DNA of 33,856 nucleotides from Gammaproteobacteria bacterium (GCA_026706665.1 JAPOYI010000069.1:1-33856); one strand, 5' to 3'; numbered from the stretch's first letter, positions 17,115 to 26,672 are shown. Notes: generated from the letters alone by a model not told the origin. Program-made: numbers and translations.

Positions 17115-17966
17115 ATGAAGCACGCTCTCGGCCGATGCCTGGTCGCGATTCTCCGCGTCATGGCTTGCCTCCCGCTGCGGGCGGCGCGAGCGGCCGGGAC
17201 GGTCATCGGCGCGACGGCGTGGCGGCTGCGGACCAGGCCCGCGCGCATGACCGCCTTCAATGTGGATGCGTGTTTCCCGCACCTGACTTTCGAGCAGCGC
17301 AGGGAGCTTTGCCGGCGCAGCCTGATCGAAACAGGGAGATTGGTCGCGGAAACGGGGTTTGCCTGGTACGCCAGGCGGGGCGCGTTCGAGCGACGTGTCC
17401 GTATCGTGGAAGGCGCGGAACTGATGAGCAGGCCTGCCACGGAAGGCCTGCTCATCCTCATGCCGCATTTGGGCAACTGGGAGATTCTTGCATACGTATT
17501 TGGCGGGTCGAACGTGGCGTGCCTCTATACGCCCCCGAGGGTCCCCGGGCTGGAGAGGGAGATGATCCATGGGCGAGGCAGATGGGGGATCAGGGCAGTG
17601 CCAGCCGACATGGGCGGGTTGCGCGCGTTGAAACGCGCCCTCAATACCGGGGGCGCCGTAGGAATCCTGCCGGACCAGACGCCTTCGCCCGAGGCGGGAG
17701 TGCGAGCTCCATTCTTCGGTCACGAGGCCATCACGATGACGCTTGCCCACCGCTTGCTGACGGAACGGACGCGCGCGGTCATCGCCACCGCGCAGAGGAC
17801 AGCCAGCGGTTTCGATGTCCGCATCGCGCTGGCGGATGACGGGATCCGCGACCCGGACCCGGTGGCAAGCGCCACCGCGATGAACGCCGCGATCGAAAAG
17901 GAAGTGCTTCGGGAACCCGCCCAGTACCAGTGGGAGTACAACCGGTTCCGGCACACCTTGCGCTGA
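17115..17966 (+). CDS. LpxL/HtrB-family lipid A acyltransferase
   Basis: These inner-membrane enzymes add secondary acyl chains to the lipid A precursor from acyl-ACP. The 283-residue protein has an N-terminal hydrophobic/basic segment, the HX4E catalytic motif as PHLGNWEIL near residue 117, the GILPDQTPSPEAGVRAPFFG block, and a C-terminal QYQWEYNRFR typical of the family (normally Q-Y-x-W-x-[HY]-x-R-F/[KR]). ATG 17115 follows GGAAGGGTAACC; an upstream in-frame start at 16971 would cross the divergent promoter region. It is divergent from the PlsC-like gene with a 142-bp gap. LpxL, LpxM and more distant members cannot be told apart from the sequence alone. Confidence 0.85.
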   Translation: MKHALGRCLVAILRVMACLPLRAARAAGTVIGATAWRLRTRPARMTAFNVDACFPHLTFEQRRELCRRSLIETGRLVAETGFAWYARRGAFERRVRIVEGAELMSRPATEGLLILMPHLGNWEILAYVFGGSNVACLYTPPRVPGLEREMIHGRGRWGIRAVPADMGGLRALKRALNTGGAVGILPDQTPSPEAGVRAPFFGHEAITMTLAHRLLTERTRAVIATAQRTASGFDVRIALADDGIRDPDPVASATAMNAAIEKEVLREPAQYQWEYNRFRHTLR

Positions 17967-18194
17967 CGCGGGATTCTCGCAAATAAGATGTTATGAATCA
18001 GTTGGTTAGAAGGAGAGCAGCGCGTCCTTGCGGGCGTCTGTTGCTCGTGGCCTCCTTGATGCTCCTCGCCCGCACCCCGGACAGAACCGAAGTCTCTCTT
18101 CCCATCAATGAATTCGTATCCATGAAATAGTGGAAGTTCAGTTCCCGCTCGGCCGGCTTGTGCCAACGGAGAACCCCGCCCGGGCAGGCACCAT

Positions 18195-19634
18195 TCAGCT
18201 GCGCCAGTACGAGGGCGTCAACAGCACCAGCAGGGTGAAGATCTCGAGTCTCCCGAGGAGCATGGTGAAGATGAGCAGCCATTTCGTCACGGTCGGCAGA
18301 TCGGCATAGTTGACGGCGACCGAGCCGAGCCCGGGGCCCAGGTTGTTTAGGCATGCGCCGACCGCGGAGAAGGCTGTAGTGAAGTCGAGGTCCGAAACTG
18401 CCAGCAGCAGGCAGACCATCCCGAGAAAGATCATCATGTAGGCAGCGAAGAAGCCCCAGATGCTGTCGACGACCCGGTCTGGAATGACATCCCTGCCCAG
18501 TTTCAGGGGGAACACGCCATTGGGGTGGATCAGCCGCCGAATCTCCCGCACTCCCTGGCGGAAGATGAGGAGCATTCTCATCATCTTTATGCCGCCGGCG
18601 GTGGATCCGGCGCAGCCGCCCGCGAAGGCGGCGAAGAGCAGCAGGAACGGGGCAAAGGAGGGCCACGCGCTGAAGTTGGCAGTGGTGAACCCGGTCGTGG
18701 TGGTGATGGAGACCGCGTGGAATATGCCGTCGCGCAGGGGATCGTCAGCGGCACCGGGATGCCGGAGGAGAACCCAGACCACAAGGACGGAAACGCCGAA
18801 CAGGGCGCCCAGGTAGGTACGTACTTCCATGTCCTGGAAATACCGTCCGGGCGAGCGCCAGGCGAGAAAGTGCAGGCCGAAGTTGATGCCGGAAACGATC
18901 ATGAAAAAGATGGCGACGGCTTCCACCGCGGGGCTGGCGAAGTAGCCGAGGCTTGCGTCATGGGTCGAGAACCCGCCGATCGCCACGGTGGAAAAGGCGT
19001 GGCAGATGGCGTCGAACGGCGACATTCCGGCGATCCAGTACGCCAATCCGCAAGCCAGCGAGATGCTGAAGTAGATCAGCCACAGCGACTTTGCGGTCTC
19101 GGCGATGCGAGGCCGGAGCTTGGTGTCCTTGATCGGTCCGGGCGACTCGGCGCGGTAGAGCTGCATGCCGCCCACGCCGAGCATCGGCAATACGGCGACC
19201 GCAAGCACGATGATGCCCATGCCCCCCAGCCACTGCAGGAGCTGTCGATAGAAAAGGATGGATCGCGGCAGCTCATCGAGCCCCGCAATGACCGTCGCCC
19301 CCGTTGTCGTCAGCCCGGAAAGGGACTCGAAGGCGGCATCGGTGAACGATTCGGCGAGGCTCGGCGCGAGGTACATGGGCAGCGCGCCGAACAGTCCAAG
19401 ACCGACATAGAACAGCACCGTAATGAGGAAACCCTCGCGGCTTCGAAGCTCAGCCTCGCCGCGTCCGGCGAGCCAGAGCACAGCGCCGCTCGCGACCGTG
19501 ATGCAGAACGCGGTCAGGAATGTCCGCAGGGTGTCCTCGCCGTAAATCAGCGCAACGACCACCGGCAGCAGCATGGCGATGCTGAACAGGCAAAGGAGCA
19601 CGCCGGTGGTGCGAAGGATTACGCCGAAGTGCAT
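18195..19634 (-). CDS. trkH: Trk potassium uptake channel subunit TrkH
   Basis: TrkH is the membrane pore of the Trk K+ uptake system, gated by TrkA. The 479-residue protein consists almost wholly of membrane segments arranged as four pore repeats. The selectivity-filter stretches are visible: TTTGATVI, VAIGGFSTHDAS, TTTTGFTTANF, and the AVGACLNNLGPGLGS region. The conserved gating loop GGCAGSTAGGIKMMR is present. The ATG at 19634 lies ten bases after trkA, so channel and regulator are co-transcribed. The 228 bp downstream to the next gene holds no gene or clear terminator. Confidence 0.95.
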   Translation of the reverse strand: MHFGVILRTTGVLLCLFSIAMLLPVVVALIYGEDTLRTFLTAFCITVASGAVLWLAGRGEAELRSREGFLITVLFYVGLGLFGALPMYLAPSLAESFTDAAFESLSGLTTTGATVIAGLDELPRSILFYRQLLQWLGGMGIIVLAVAVLPMLGVGGMQLYRAESPGPIKDTKLRPRIAETAKSLWLIYFSISLACGLAYWIAGMSPFDAICHAFSTVAIGGFSTHDASLGYFASPAVEAVAIFFMIVSGINFGLHFLAWRSPGRYFQDMEVRTYLGALFGVSVLVVWVLLRHPGAADDPLRDGIFHAVSITTTTGFTTANFSAWPSFAPFLLLFAAFAGGCAGSTAGGIKMMRMLLIFRQGVREIRRLIHPNGVFPLKLGRDVIPDRVVDSIWGFFAAYMMIFLGMVCLLLAVSDLDFTTAFSAVGACLNNLGPGLGSVAVNYADLPTVTKWLLIFTMLLGRLEIFTLLVLLTPSYWRS

Positions 19635-19644
19635 GAATGCTTGG

Positions 19645-21024
19645 CTAGATGAAAGAGGGGTCTGCCTGGAACAGGCGACCGACCTCCGCGATGCGGCGTT
19701 TGCGCCTGTCGGTGAGGAACAGGATGACGTGGTCCTCGGGCTCGATCACGACGTCGCCATGGGCGATCAACACCTCGTCCCCGCGGACTATGGCGCCGAT
19801 GGTCGTGCCCCCGGGAAGCGGCAGGTTGTCGAGGCGTTTGCCGATGACCTTGCTGCTCTTCGCGCCGCCGTGGACCACGGCTTCCATGGCCTCTGCAGCG
19901 CCGCGCCGAAGGGTATGGACCTGCGTCACGTCGCCGCGTCGCACGTGCGCGAGAATCATCCCGGTGGTGGCCAGTTGCGGCGAGATGGCGATGTCGATGT
20001 CCCGGCCCACGACGAGGTCGACGTAGGCGGGCTTCCCGATCAGCGTCATCACCTGCCTGACACCCAGGCGCTTGGCGAGCAGCGAGGACATGATATTGAG
20101 CTCGTCGTCGTTCGTTAACGCGCAGAACACGTCGACCCGCTCTATGTTCTCCTGCAATAGCAGTTCCCTGTCGGTGGCATCGCCGAAGATCACCACAGCG
20201 GACTCGAGACGTTCTGCGAGCTCGCGGGCCCGGCCTTCGTCCTGTTCGATCACCTTCACGGAGAAGTTGGATTCGATTGCCCCGGCCAGATATTCCCCGA
20301 TACGCCCGCCGCCCGCGACAAGAACCCGCCGGTAGGGGCGTTCCACCTGCCGCAGCGCCGCCATGACGTCGGTGATGTGTTCGGTCGCGGCGATGAAGAA
20401 AACCTCGTCGTCTACCTCTATCGTCGTGTCTCCCTCGGGCAGGATGGCGCGGTCGCGGCGAAATATGGCTGCGACGCGGGTGTCCGAATTCGGAATACGC
20501 CGTCGCAGTTGGCGTATCTGGCGCCCTACAAGCGGGCCATACTCGTGTGCGCGCATGGCAACGAGCTTGACGCGGCCGCTGGCGAAATCGAGGACCTGCA
20601 GGGCGCCGGGCCTTTGCAGGAGTTCCTTGATCTGGTCCGTAACGACCCGCTCGGGATTAATGACGAAATCGATCGGCATGTGTTCGCTGCTGAACAGGCT
20701 CGAGCGCTCGTGGAACGCGTCCTCGCGAATGCGGGCGATCTTTCGCTCGGTCTGGAACATCGTGTAACTGACCTGGCAGGCAACCATGTTGACTTCGTCG
20801 TAAGGCGTCACGGCGATCAGCATGTCTGCATCCTCGATGCCGGCCCTGCGCAGGACATCGGGCCTCGCGGCGTGACCCTGCACCGTGCGGATGTCGAGGC
20901 GCCGGCGGAGTTCCTCCAGGCGGGTGTGGTCGATATCCACCACCGTGATGTCGAACGCTTCGCTGGCAAGGTGCTCCGCCAGCGTGCCTCCCACCTGGCC
21001 GGCGCCGAGAATAAGGATGTTCAT
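19645..21024 (-). CDS. trkA: Trk system NAD-binding regulatory subunit TrkA
   Basis: TrkA is a cytoplasmic ring-forming protein that binds NAD(H)/ATP and gates TrkH. The 459 residues form two tandem RCK units, each with a Rossmann fold (LILGAGQVGGTLAEHL near the start, VLVAGGGRIGEYLAGAI at mid-protein) followed by a TrkA-C domain. Length is almost the same as the E. coli protein. The start ATG 21024 gives the standard MNILILGAGQVGG and overlaps the rsmB stop as ATGA. A longer in-frame start at 21081 would lie within rsmB and is not preferred. Confidence 0.95.
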   Translation of the reverse strand: MNILILGAGQVGGTLAEHLASEAFDITVVDIDHTRLEELRRRLDIRTVQGHAARPDVLRRAGIEDADMLIAVTPYDEVNMVACQVSYTMFQTERKIARIREDAFHERSSLFSSEHMPIDFVINPERVVTDQIKELLQRPGALQVLDFASGRVKLVAMRAHEYGPLVGRQIRQLRRRIPNSDTRVAAIFRRDRAILPEGDTTIEVDDEVFFIAATEHITDVMAALRQVERPYRRVLVAGGGRIGEYLAGAIESNFSVKVIEQDEGRARELAERLESAVVIFGDATDRELLLQENIERVDVFCALTNDDELNIMSSLLAKRLGVRQVMTLIGKPAYVDLVVGRDIDIAISPQLATTGMILAHVRRGDVTQVHTLRRGAAEAMEAVVHGGAKSSKVIGKRLDNLPLPGGTTIGAIVRGDEVLIAHGDVVIEPEDHVILFLTDRRKRRIAEVGRLFQADPSFI

Positions 21025-22289
21025 GCGGTGCTGGCCTTGTCGATCAGGGCAAAGAAAAATCCGTCCGCGCCGTTCCTGCACGGGAGGAGCAGGCGGCCAT
21101 GGCCTGCATCAAAGCCCCATTTCGCGCGAATCTTCCGAGCCTTCGCATCCGGAGTCTGTTGTAGGAATCCAGCCACTACGTCCTGGTTCTCTGCGGGCAA
21201 TATGGAACAGGTACAGTAAAGCAGCGTGCCGCCGCTTGAAAGCGTCGGCCATACGCCCTCGAGCAGTGCGCGCTGCTGCTCGGCCATGCGCGCGAGGGCA
21301 TCCGGGCGGCGGTTGACCTTGATGTCGGGATGGCGGCGCAGCGTGCCTGTGCCGGAACAGGGAACGTCGAGCAGAACGGCGTCAAAGGGCTCGCCGTCCC
21401 ACCATGCGCTACCGGTTGCATCGCCGGCCATGACATGGTGAAAGGTGTGACCCAGGCGTCGGGCCTCCCGCTTGAGGTGGCCAAGCCGCGCTTCGTCCCG
21501 GTCGAGCGCCGAGACCTGGAGCGACGGGTCGCGTTCCAGCAGATGGAATGCCTTGCCGCCGGGGGCGGTACAGGCGTCGAGCACCATGGCGCCCGGCGAC
21601 GGATCGAGCAATGCGGCGGCAAGCTGGGCGCCGTCGTCCTGCACGGCCACGCATCCGGGTTCGTATCCCGGCAGCTCGCGTACCGGGATGGGCCGCTCGA
21701 GAATGAGCGAGCCGGGCGCGATTCCGGGTCGGTGTTCAAGGCCTTGCGCATCGAGTTTCGAGGCGTATCGGCGAGGGTCCGTCCTGGCGCGGTTGACTCG
21801 CAGCGCCATGGGCGCGCGACTGTTGTTGATCTCGAAGAGTTCCGGACAGGCCTGGGGATACGCAGCTTCCAACGCGTCGATGAGCCACTGGGGATGGTCG
21901 TGCCGCGCCTCGTCCGTGGCGTGGCTCGGGGAGGTCCTTGCGATGCGCCTCAAGACGGCATTGAGGAGCGGGCGCGCCCAGGGCTTGCGCAAGGCCGCTG
22001 TGGCGGCGACGGTCTCGGAGACGGCGGCGTGGGGCGGAATCCCGGTGTGGCGCACCTGGTATGCGCCGACCATGAGAAGCGCGTACAGATCCTGGTCGCT
22101 CTTGCGCAGGGGACGCGCGAGACATGCGTCCACTTCCGCCCGCACCGAAAAGTACCTGCGGCAGGTACCGTAGGCGAGTTCCGTCAGGAGGGAAGGTGCG
22201 CCCGGCTCGATGACGTCGCGCAGCGCGCGCCCCCGGCGGACGGCGGCAAGGGCATGCGCCGCCTTGGCCCGGAGGTCAGCCGGCGACAT
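21021..22289 (-). CDS. rsmB: 16S rRNA (cytosine-967-C5)-methyltransferase
   Basis: RsmB methylates C967 of 16S rRNA with S-adenosylmethionine. The 422-residue protein has an N-terminal NusB-like RNA-binding domain (about 1-130), then the RsmB/NOL1 methyltransferase domain with the SAM site DACTAPGGKAFHLLE, the motif IV cysteine loop DVPCSGTGTLRRHPDIK, and the motif VI catalytic Cys in LYCTCSILPAENQDV. The ATG at 22289 gives the usual start and overlaps the fmt 3' end by 14 bases. The upstream open frame to 22727 is antisense or overlapping and lacks domains. It is part of def-fmt-rsmB-trkA-trkH. Confidence 0.93.
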   Translation of the reverse strand: MSPADLRAKAAHALAAVRRGRALRDVIEPGAPSLLTELAYGTCRRYFSVRAEVDACLARPLRKSDQDLYALLMVGAYQVRHTGIPPHAAVSETVAATAALRKPWARPLLNAVLRRIARTSPSHATDEARHDHPQWLIDALEAAYPQACPELFEINNSRAPMALRVNRARTDPRRYASKLDAQGLEHRPGIAPGSLILERPIPVRELPGYEPGCVAVQDDGAQLAAALLDPSPGAMVLDACTAPGGKAFHLLERDPSLQVSALDRDEARLGHLKREARRLGHTFHHVMAGDATGSAWWDGEPFDAVLLDVPCSGTGTLRRHPDIKVNRRPDALARMAEQQRALLEGVWPTLSSGGTLLYCTCSILPAENQDVVAGFLQQTPDAKARKIRAKWGFDAGHGRLLLPCRNGADGFFFALIDKASTA

Positions 22290-23217
22290 CGAGACACACG
22301 CCGGTGGCAAAGATCTGCGGGTAGCCGTTCGCGGCGTCCCGGGCGGACATCGCTCGGCCGCTGCCGCGGGAGAGCCGAACGGTCTGGAGCAGAAGCGCGT
22401 CCTCTCCGCATGCGACGGCGACTCCGTCGCGCCGCTTCGAGACGGTCCCGGCTTTCGGCGCTGCGCCTTGTGCGCCCGTTGTGCGCAGGGGAACTGCCTC
22501 CAGCACCAATACGCGTTCGCCGCCGACTGTCGTGTAGGCGGTGCGGCGATGCACCAGCGCGCGTACCTGGCGGGCGATGCTCCTGGCAGGGCGCCGCCAG
22601 TCGATCCTGGCATCGGCGTCCTCGAGCTTTGGCGCGAGCGTAGCCTCGGCGTCGTTCTGGGCAACGGGCTCGAGTGCGTCAAACCGCTCCAGGGCTTCGA
22701 GGAGCGCCCCGGCGCCGAGGTCCGCAATGTCAGCCGTCAGGGAAATGCCGGTGTCCGTGTCGCGGATGGGGATGGACCGGGACAGGAGTAATGGCCCCGT
22801 GTCGAGACCCGCGTCCATCCGCATGATGCTGACTCCTGTCGACGCGTCGCCCGCCATGATGGCGCGCTCGACCGGCGCGGCGCCCCGCCAGCGTGGCAGC
22901 AGCGAGGCATGGACGTTGACGCAGCCACGCGCCGGGGCATCGAGCGCCGCCTGGGGGAGCAGCAGTCCGTACGCGGCCACGACCAGCATGTCGAGGCCGG
23001 AAAGGGATGTCAGTTCGTGCTCGATGCGGTTGGGAGTCCTCAACGCCAAACCCTCGGCCTCGGCCAGGATGCGAACGGCGCTCTGGGCCAGTCTGCGGCC
23101 CCGGCCCGCCCGCCGGTCGGGTTGCGTGAGCACGAGGCGCACCTCGTGCCTGGAGTCGATCAGGGCTTGGAGGATGCGGGCGGCGAAGCTGGGCGTGCCG
23201 GCAAAACCGAGGTTCAA
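22276..23217 (-). CDS. fmt: Methionyl-tRNA formyltransferase (TTG start)
   Basis: Fmt formylates initiator Met-tRNA using 10-formyl-THF. The 313-residue protein has [14 protein letters not shown] at the start, the catalytic block [20 protein letters not shown] with Asn/His, and the [11 protein letters not shown] stretch holding the catalytic Asp, followed by the C-terminal tRNA-binding domain. No ATG or GTG gives a proper start. A TTG at 23217 overlaps the def stop codon as TTGA and yields exactly the family N-terminus. The longer open frame to 23340 would lie inside def. The rare start plus overlap implies that translation depends on def (coupling). Confidence 0.9.
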   Translation of the reverse strand: MNLGFAGTPSFAARILQALIDSRHEVRLVLTQPDRRAGRGRRLAQSAVRILAEAEGLALRTPNRIEHELTSLSGLDMLVVAAYGLLLPQAALDAPARGCVNVHASLLPRWRGAAPVERAIMAGDASTGVSIMRMDAGLDTGPLLLSRSIPIRDTDTGISLTADIADLGAGALLEALERFDALEPVAQNDAEATLAPKLEDADARIDWRRPARSIARQVRALVHRRTAYTTVGGERVLVLEAVPLRTTGAQGAAPKAGTVSKRRDGVAVACGEDALLLQTVRLSRGSGRAMSARDAANGYPQIFATGVCLDVAG

Positions 23218-23726
23218 CGTCGGACGCGGTTCTCGCGCTGTTGTTTCGCGAGTTTCTTTCGTATTCGGCCGCGTTTCAGGTTCGAGAGATAGTCGACGAA
23301 GAGCTTCCCGTCGAGATGGTCGCACTCGTGCTGGATGCACACGGAAAGGTACCCGTCCGGCTCGAGCGAAAAGGCCTCGCCCCGTTCGTCCATGGCGCTG
23401 ACGCGAATCCTGTCCGCGCGCGACACCGCCTCGTAGAAACCGGGAATCGACAGGCAGCCTTCTTCCAGCCGTTGCATCCCGTCGACGATCTCGACTTCCG
23501 GGTTGATGAATACGTGGGGTTCGTTCCGCTCCTTCGAGACGTCGACCACGATGATTCGCTTGTGAACATCGACCTGGCTTGCGGAAAGCCCCACTCCCGG
23601 CGCCGCGTACATGGTCTCGAACATGCTGGCGACAAGTTGGCGAGTCTCGTCGGTCACCTCGACCACCGGTTGCGCGCGCGTGCGCAGCCGGGGGTCCGGG
23701 TATTGCAGGATCGGGAGTAACGCCAT
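23214..23726 (-). CDS. def: Peptide deformylase
   Basis: Def removes the formyl group from nascent proteins and so pairs functionally with Fmt next door. The 170-residue enzyme carries all three metal motifs: GVGLSASQV (motif 1, GxGxAAxQ type), EGCLSIPGF (motif 2, Cys ligand), and QHECDHLDG (motif 3, HExxH). Its C-terminal helix is basic ([20 protein letters not shown]), as usual. ATG 23726 opens with [13 protein letters not shown], the normal start. It is divergent from dprA with a 159-bp gap. The LysM-protein gene often found between def and dprA is absent. Confidence 0.96.
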   Translation of the reverse strand: MALLPILQYPDPRLRTRAQPVVEVTDETRQLVASMFETMYAAPGVGLSASQVDVHKRIIVVDVSKERNEPHVFINPEVEIVDGMQRLEEGCLSIPGFYEAVSRADRIRVSAMDERGEAFSLEPDGYLSVCIQHECDHLDGKLFVDYLSNLKRGRIRKKLAKQQRENRVRR

Positions 23727-23885
23727 TGCCTCGGCCGTGTCGTCGCCAATGACTGCAATTCTAAGGGCTGTTGTCCTACTTGCCCAATGGCTCTCGGCCT
23801 ACACGAATCAACGGCGCTAACGGGCAACACCATGCGCCAGCGCGTACCGACGCGGCGTTCCAAACGCGGTACAAATTCCGGGGTC

Positions 23886-24734
23886 ATGAAGTGTCTTGCC
23901 AGATCGGCCCTGCCTGAACGGCTGGCCGCGATTCCGGACCCGCCGAACAGGCTGTATGTCCGCGGCGCGGCGGACGTGTTGCGCGAACCGGGAGTGGCCA
24001 TTGTCGGGAGCCGCAGGGCCACCCGCGCGGGCCGGGATTTCGCCCATGCGCTCGCGCGGGAACTGGCCGCTGGGGGGCTCGTGGTGGTCAGCGGGCTAGC
24101 CTACGGAATTGATGCGGCCGCGCATCGGGGTGCCCTGGCGGCGCCGGGAAGGACGGTCGCGGTGCTCGGCAGCGGCCTGGACCGGGTCTATCCGCAGGCG
24201 CACGAGAGGCTTGCGCAGGAGATCCTGGCAAACGACGGAGCGGTGGTCAGCGAATACGCCCCGGACGCGGGACCGCGCAAACACCGGTTTCCGGAACGCA
24301 ATCGGCTGATCAGCGGTCTGACGCTGGGCGTGGTGATCGTGGAGGCGACGACGCGAAGCGGTTCATTGATCACGGCGCGGATGGCGGCCGAGCAGGGGCG
24401 CGAGGTAATGGCGGTGCCGGGGCCGGTGACGAGCCCCCTGGCAGGGGGTTGCCACCGGCTCCTGAAGAGCGGCGCGGCATTGATCGAAGACGCTGACGAT
24501 GTCCTCTTTGCGATCGGTTACGAACGCGTGGACGCCTCGAGCCGGCAGTCGGCGGCCCCGCCGGCGGAGCTTGCCGGGGTGCTGGATTGCATCGGGCCGG
24601 ACACCACCACGCTGGATCGCGTCGTGGGGGTTACCGGCATGACTCCCGAGGCCGCGTCGGAAGCGCTGGTGCAGCTGGAACTGCTGGGGTTTGTCGCAGC
24701 CCATCGGGGGGGATATATTCGCGCCTTTCCCTGA
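23886..24734 (+). CDS. dprA: DNA processing protein DprA (Smf)
   Basis: DprA binds incoming single-stranded DNA and loads RecA during transformation; many non-competent bacteria keep it too. The 282-residue form from ATG 23886 contains the Rossmann core (IPDPPNRLYVRG, VAIVGSRRATRAGRDFAHAL, VVSGLAYGIDAAAHRGAL, VLGSGLDRVYPQAHERL, FPERNRLISGLTLGVVIVEA, SGSLITARMAAEQGREV) and a C-terminal winged-helix-like DML1 domain (TTLDRVVGVTGMTPEAASEA). It starts with little or no N-terminal SAM domain, so it is shorter than the usual 360 or so residues. In-frame ATGs at 23787 and 23832 would add only Arg-rich sequence. It leads a plus-strand run of closely spaced genes. Confidence 0.9.
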   Translation: MKCLARSALPERLAAIPDPPNRLYVRGAADVLREPGVAIVGSRRATRAGRDFAHALARELAAGGLVVVSGLAYGIDAAAHRGALAAPGRTVAVLGSGLDRVYPQAHERLAQEILANDGAVVSEYAPDAGPRKHRFPERNRLISGLTLGVVIVEATTRSGSLITARMAAEQGREVMAVPGPVTSPLAGGCHRLLKSGAALIEDADDVLFAIGYERVDASSRQSAAPPAELAGVLDCIGPDTTTLDRVVGVTGMTPEAASEALVQLELLGFVAAHRGGYIRAFP

Positions 24735-24750
24735 ACGTTTGGAGGGCGGG

Positions 24751-25254
24751 ATGTCCTGGGTGGCGATATTGATGGGTTCGGAATCGGATTGGCCGACGAT
24801 GCGCGGATGCGCGGACGTCCTGGCGGACCTCGACGTAGGCTACGAGGTGCGCGTGACGTCGGCACACCGTACACCGGTGGCCACCGCGGAATATGTCGCC
24901 GACGCGTTGTCACGGGATTGCGGAGTCTTCGTTTGTGGTGCGGGAATGGCGGCGCACCTCGCGGGAGCGGTCGCCGCGCAGACGGTGCGTCCGGTTATCG
25001 GCGTCCCCATCGCGAGCGGTCCGCTTTCGGGATTCGATGCGCTGCTCTCCACCGTCCAGATGCCGAGCGGCATTCCCGTCGCGACGGTGGCCGTGGGCGG
25101 CGCCAAGAACGCCGGCTACCTCGCGGCGCAGATCATCGCTGCAGGCGATGCGGCGTTGTCCGGGCGACTGGGCGATGACCGGGAGACCAACCGCCAGGGT
25201 GTGGCGCGCCAGAACGCGTCGGTGCAGGAGGACCTCGCTGGCGACAGCGGCTAG
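24751..25254 (+). CDS. purE: N5-carboxyaminoimidazole ribonucleotide mutase
   Basis: PurE class I shifts the carboxyl group of N5-CAIR to give CAIR in purine synthesis. The 167-residue protein has the substrate loop [10 protein letters not shown], the SAHRTP motif with the conserved His-Arg, and the [13 protein letters not shown] block. ATG 24751 follows GGAGGGCGGG. It begins 16 bases after dprA and ends nine bases before tsaC. Class I PurE needs PurK to supply N5-CAIR, but purK, the usual neighbour, is not next to it. Confidence 0.93.
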   Translation: MSWVAILMGSESDWPTMRGCADVLADLDVGYEVRVTSAHRTPVATAEYVADALSRDCGVFVCGAGMAAHLAGAVAAQTVRPVIGVPIASGPLSGFDALLSTVQMPSGIPVATVAVGGAKNAGYLAAQIIAAGDAALSGRLGDDRETNRQGVARQNASVQEDLAGDSG

Positions 25255-25263
25255 TACTGGCCC

Positions 25264-25860
25264 TTGACCGGCACATCGACCAGGCATCGGCGCGAGGCGT
25301 CGTGCCGCATCGGGGCGATCCTCGATCTCAAGACCGCGGCCGATGTCATCGTCGGGGGTGGCGTCGTGGCGCATGCCCTTGAGGGAGTCTGGGGTCTGGC
25401 CTGCGACCCCTTCGACGAGCAGGCGGTGGAAAGGGTATTGCGGATCAAGCGCCGCCTGCACGACAAGGGACTCCTCGTCGTCGCATCCTCTGCCCGTTTC
25501 TTCGAGGAAGAACTGGCGGGCCTGACTGCCCTGGCGCGGCGCACCGTCACCGAGAGCTGGCCGGGAGCGGAAACCTGGGTCGTCGAGACGCGGCGCTTTC
25601 CCCGCTGGATTACGGGCGGCAGGCCGACTGTCGCAATCCGCGTTCCCGGCCACAGACAGGCCAGGGCGTTGGCGGGGCTGTGTGGCGGCCCCATCGTCTC
25701 CACCTCGGCCAATATCAACCGGTTCCCGCCGGCAACCACGGAACTGCGGGCGCGCAAGCACTTCCAGCGCCGGGTCGATTTCATCCTGCCCGGTTCCACG
25801 AACAACCTGCAGGGCCCTTCCCGCATACGCCTTGCTGCCGATCAAAGCGTGCTGCGGTGA
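25264..25860 (+). CDS. tsaC: Threonylcarbamoyl-AMP synthase (TsaC/Sua5/YrdC family)
   Basis: TsaC makes threonylcarbamoyl-AMP for t6A37 modification of ANN-decoding tRNAs. The roughly 198-residue product has the YrdC fold with GGGVVAHALEGVWGLACDP (normally GGxxAxPTExVYGLG), KRRLHDKGLLVVA holding the KxR motif, and STSANINR holding the SxN motif. It is a short TsaC-type form with no Sua5 C-terminal domain. The start is uncertain: TTG 25264 is the first start in frame after purE, and no ATG is available early. It ends in TGATG, its stop sharing one base with the aroE start. The AHALEG variation in place of AYPTEA is unusual at the substrate loop. Confidence 0.88.
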   Translation: MTGTSTRHRREASCRIGAILDLKTAADVIVGGGVVAHALEGVWGLACDPFDEQAVERVLRIKRRLHDKGLLVVASSARFFEEELAGLTALARRTVTESWPGAETWVVETRRFPRWITGGRPTVAIRVPGHRQARALAGLCGGPIVSTSANINRFPPATTELRARKHFQRRVDFILPGSTNNLQGPSRIRLAADQSVLR

Positions 25861-26654
25861 TGGACCGCTATGCTGTCGTAGGCAATCCCGTCGCGCATAG
25901 CGTGTCGCCCCGGATACATGCCATCTTCGCGGCGGCAGCGGGCCAGGAATTGCGCTACGAGAAGATCCTTGCGGAAGAATTCGTCTCGGCGGCGGACGCA
26001 TTCTTCGAACACGGCGGTCGGGGCCTCAACGTCACCCTCCCCTTCAAGCAGGACGCGTTCGGCTGGGTGGACCGTGTGGACGACGCGGCGCGCGAGGCGG
26101 AGGCCGTGAACGTGGTGGCGCACGACGACGATGGCTATTCGGGATACAACACGGACGGCATCGGCCTGGTGCGAGACCTGCGGGACAACCTCGGACTTTC
26201 GCTCAATGGCCGGCGCATTCTTGTCCTGGGCGCCGGCGGCGCGGTGCGGGGCGTCCTTGGCCCGTTGTCCCGCACCGGCGCGGACGAGCTTGTGGTGGCG
26301 AATCGCACCGAGAGCAGGGCGCGCGTCTTGCGGCAGGTCTTTCCGAACATCGGCGCCGCCTCACTGGCTGACGTGCGGGGCGCTTACGACCTCGTGATCA
26401 ACGGCACATCCGCCGGGTTTGCCGGAGAGGTTCCCGACATCGACCCCCAGGCAGTTCGAAACGCCTTCTGCTATGACATGTCCTACGCGCCGGGAAGCGA
26501 TACCCCCTTTTGCGCCTGGAGCCGTGCACATGGCGCCGCGGGCGTCAGCGGCGGATTGGGGATGCTTGTCGAGCAGGCGGCGGAGACGTTCTTGCTGTGG
26601 CGCGGCGTGCGGCCGCCGACCGCGGGCGTCGTGGCTGCGCTGGATCGTGGATAG
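25860..26654 (+). CDS. aroE: Shikimate dehydrogenase
   Basis: AroE reduces 3-dehydroshikimate to shikimate with NADPH in aromatic amino-acid synthesis. In the 264-residue protein the substrate site is NPVAHSVSPRIH (SxS) and NVTLPFKQ (catalytic Lys), followed by GYNTDGIGL (catalytic Asp). The NADP Rossmann loop is VLGAGGAVRGV with NRTESR (Arg for the 2'-phosphate). The C-terminal GGLGMLVEQAAETFLLWRG is standard. ATG 25860 overlaps the tsaC stop. The longer frame that opens at 25680 lies inside tsaC and is not used. Confidence 0.95.
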   Translation: MDRYAVVGNPVAHSVSPRIHAIFAAAAGQELRYEKILAEEFVSAADAFFEHGGRGLNVTLPFKQDAFGWVDRVDDAAREAEAVNVVAHDDDGYSGYNTDGIGLVRDLRDNLGLSLNGRRILVLGAGGAVRGVLGPLSRTGADELVVANRTESRARVLRQVFPNIGAASLADVRGAYDLVINGTSAGFAGEVPDIDPQAVRNAFCYDMSYAPGSDTPFCAWSRAHGAAGVSGGLGMLVEQAAETFLLWRGVRPPTAGVVAALDRG

Positions 26655-26672
26655 GGCCATGGGTACGGGTAA

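Noticed and set aside
16973-17476. Upstream extension of the plsC-like gene
   Set aside because: The extra 168 residues are antisense to the LpxL-like gene and lack family similarity; the ATGATG at 16972 gives the expected N-terminus.
18525-19652. 375-codon plus-strand frame
   Set aside because: It is antisense to trkH, and its hydrophilic low-complexity sequence mirrors the membrane segments.
21330-22643. 437-codon plus-strand frame
   Set aside because: It is antisense to rsmB and fmt; the composition is repetitive Gly/Arg/Val and it has no ribosome-binding site.
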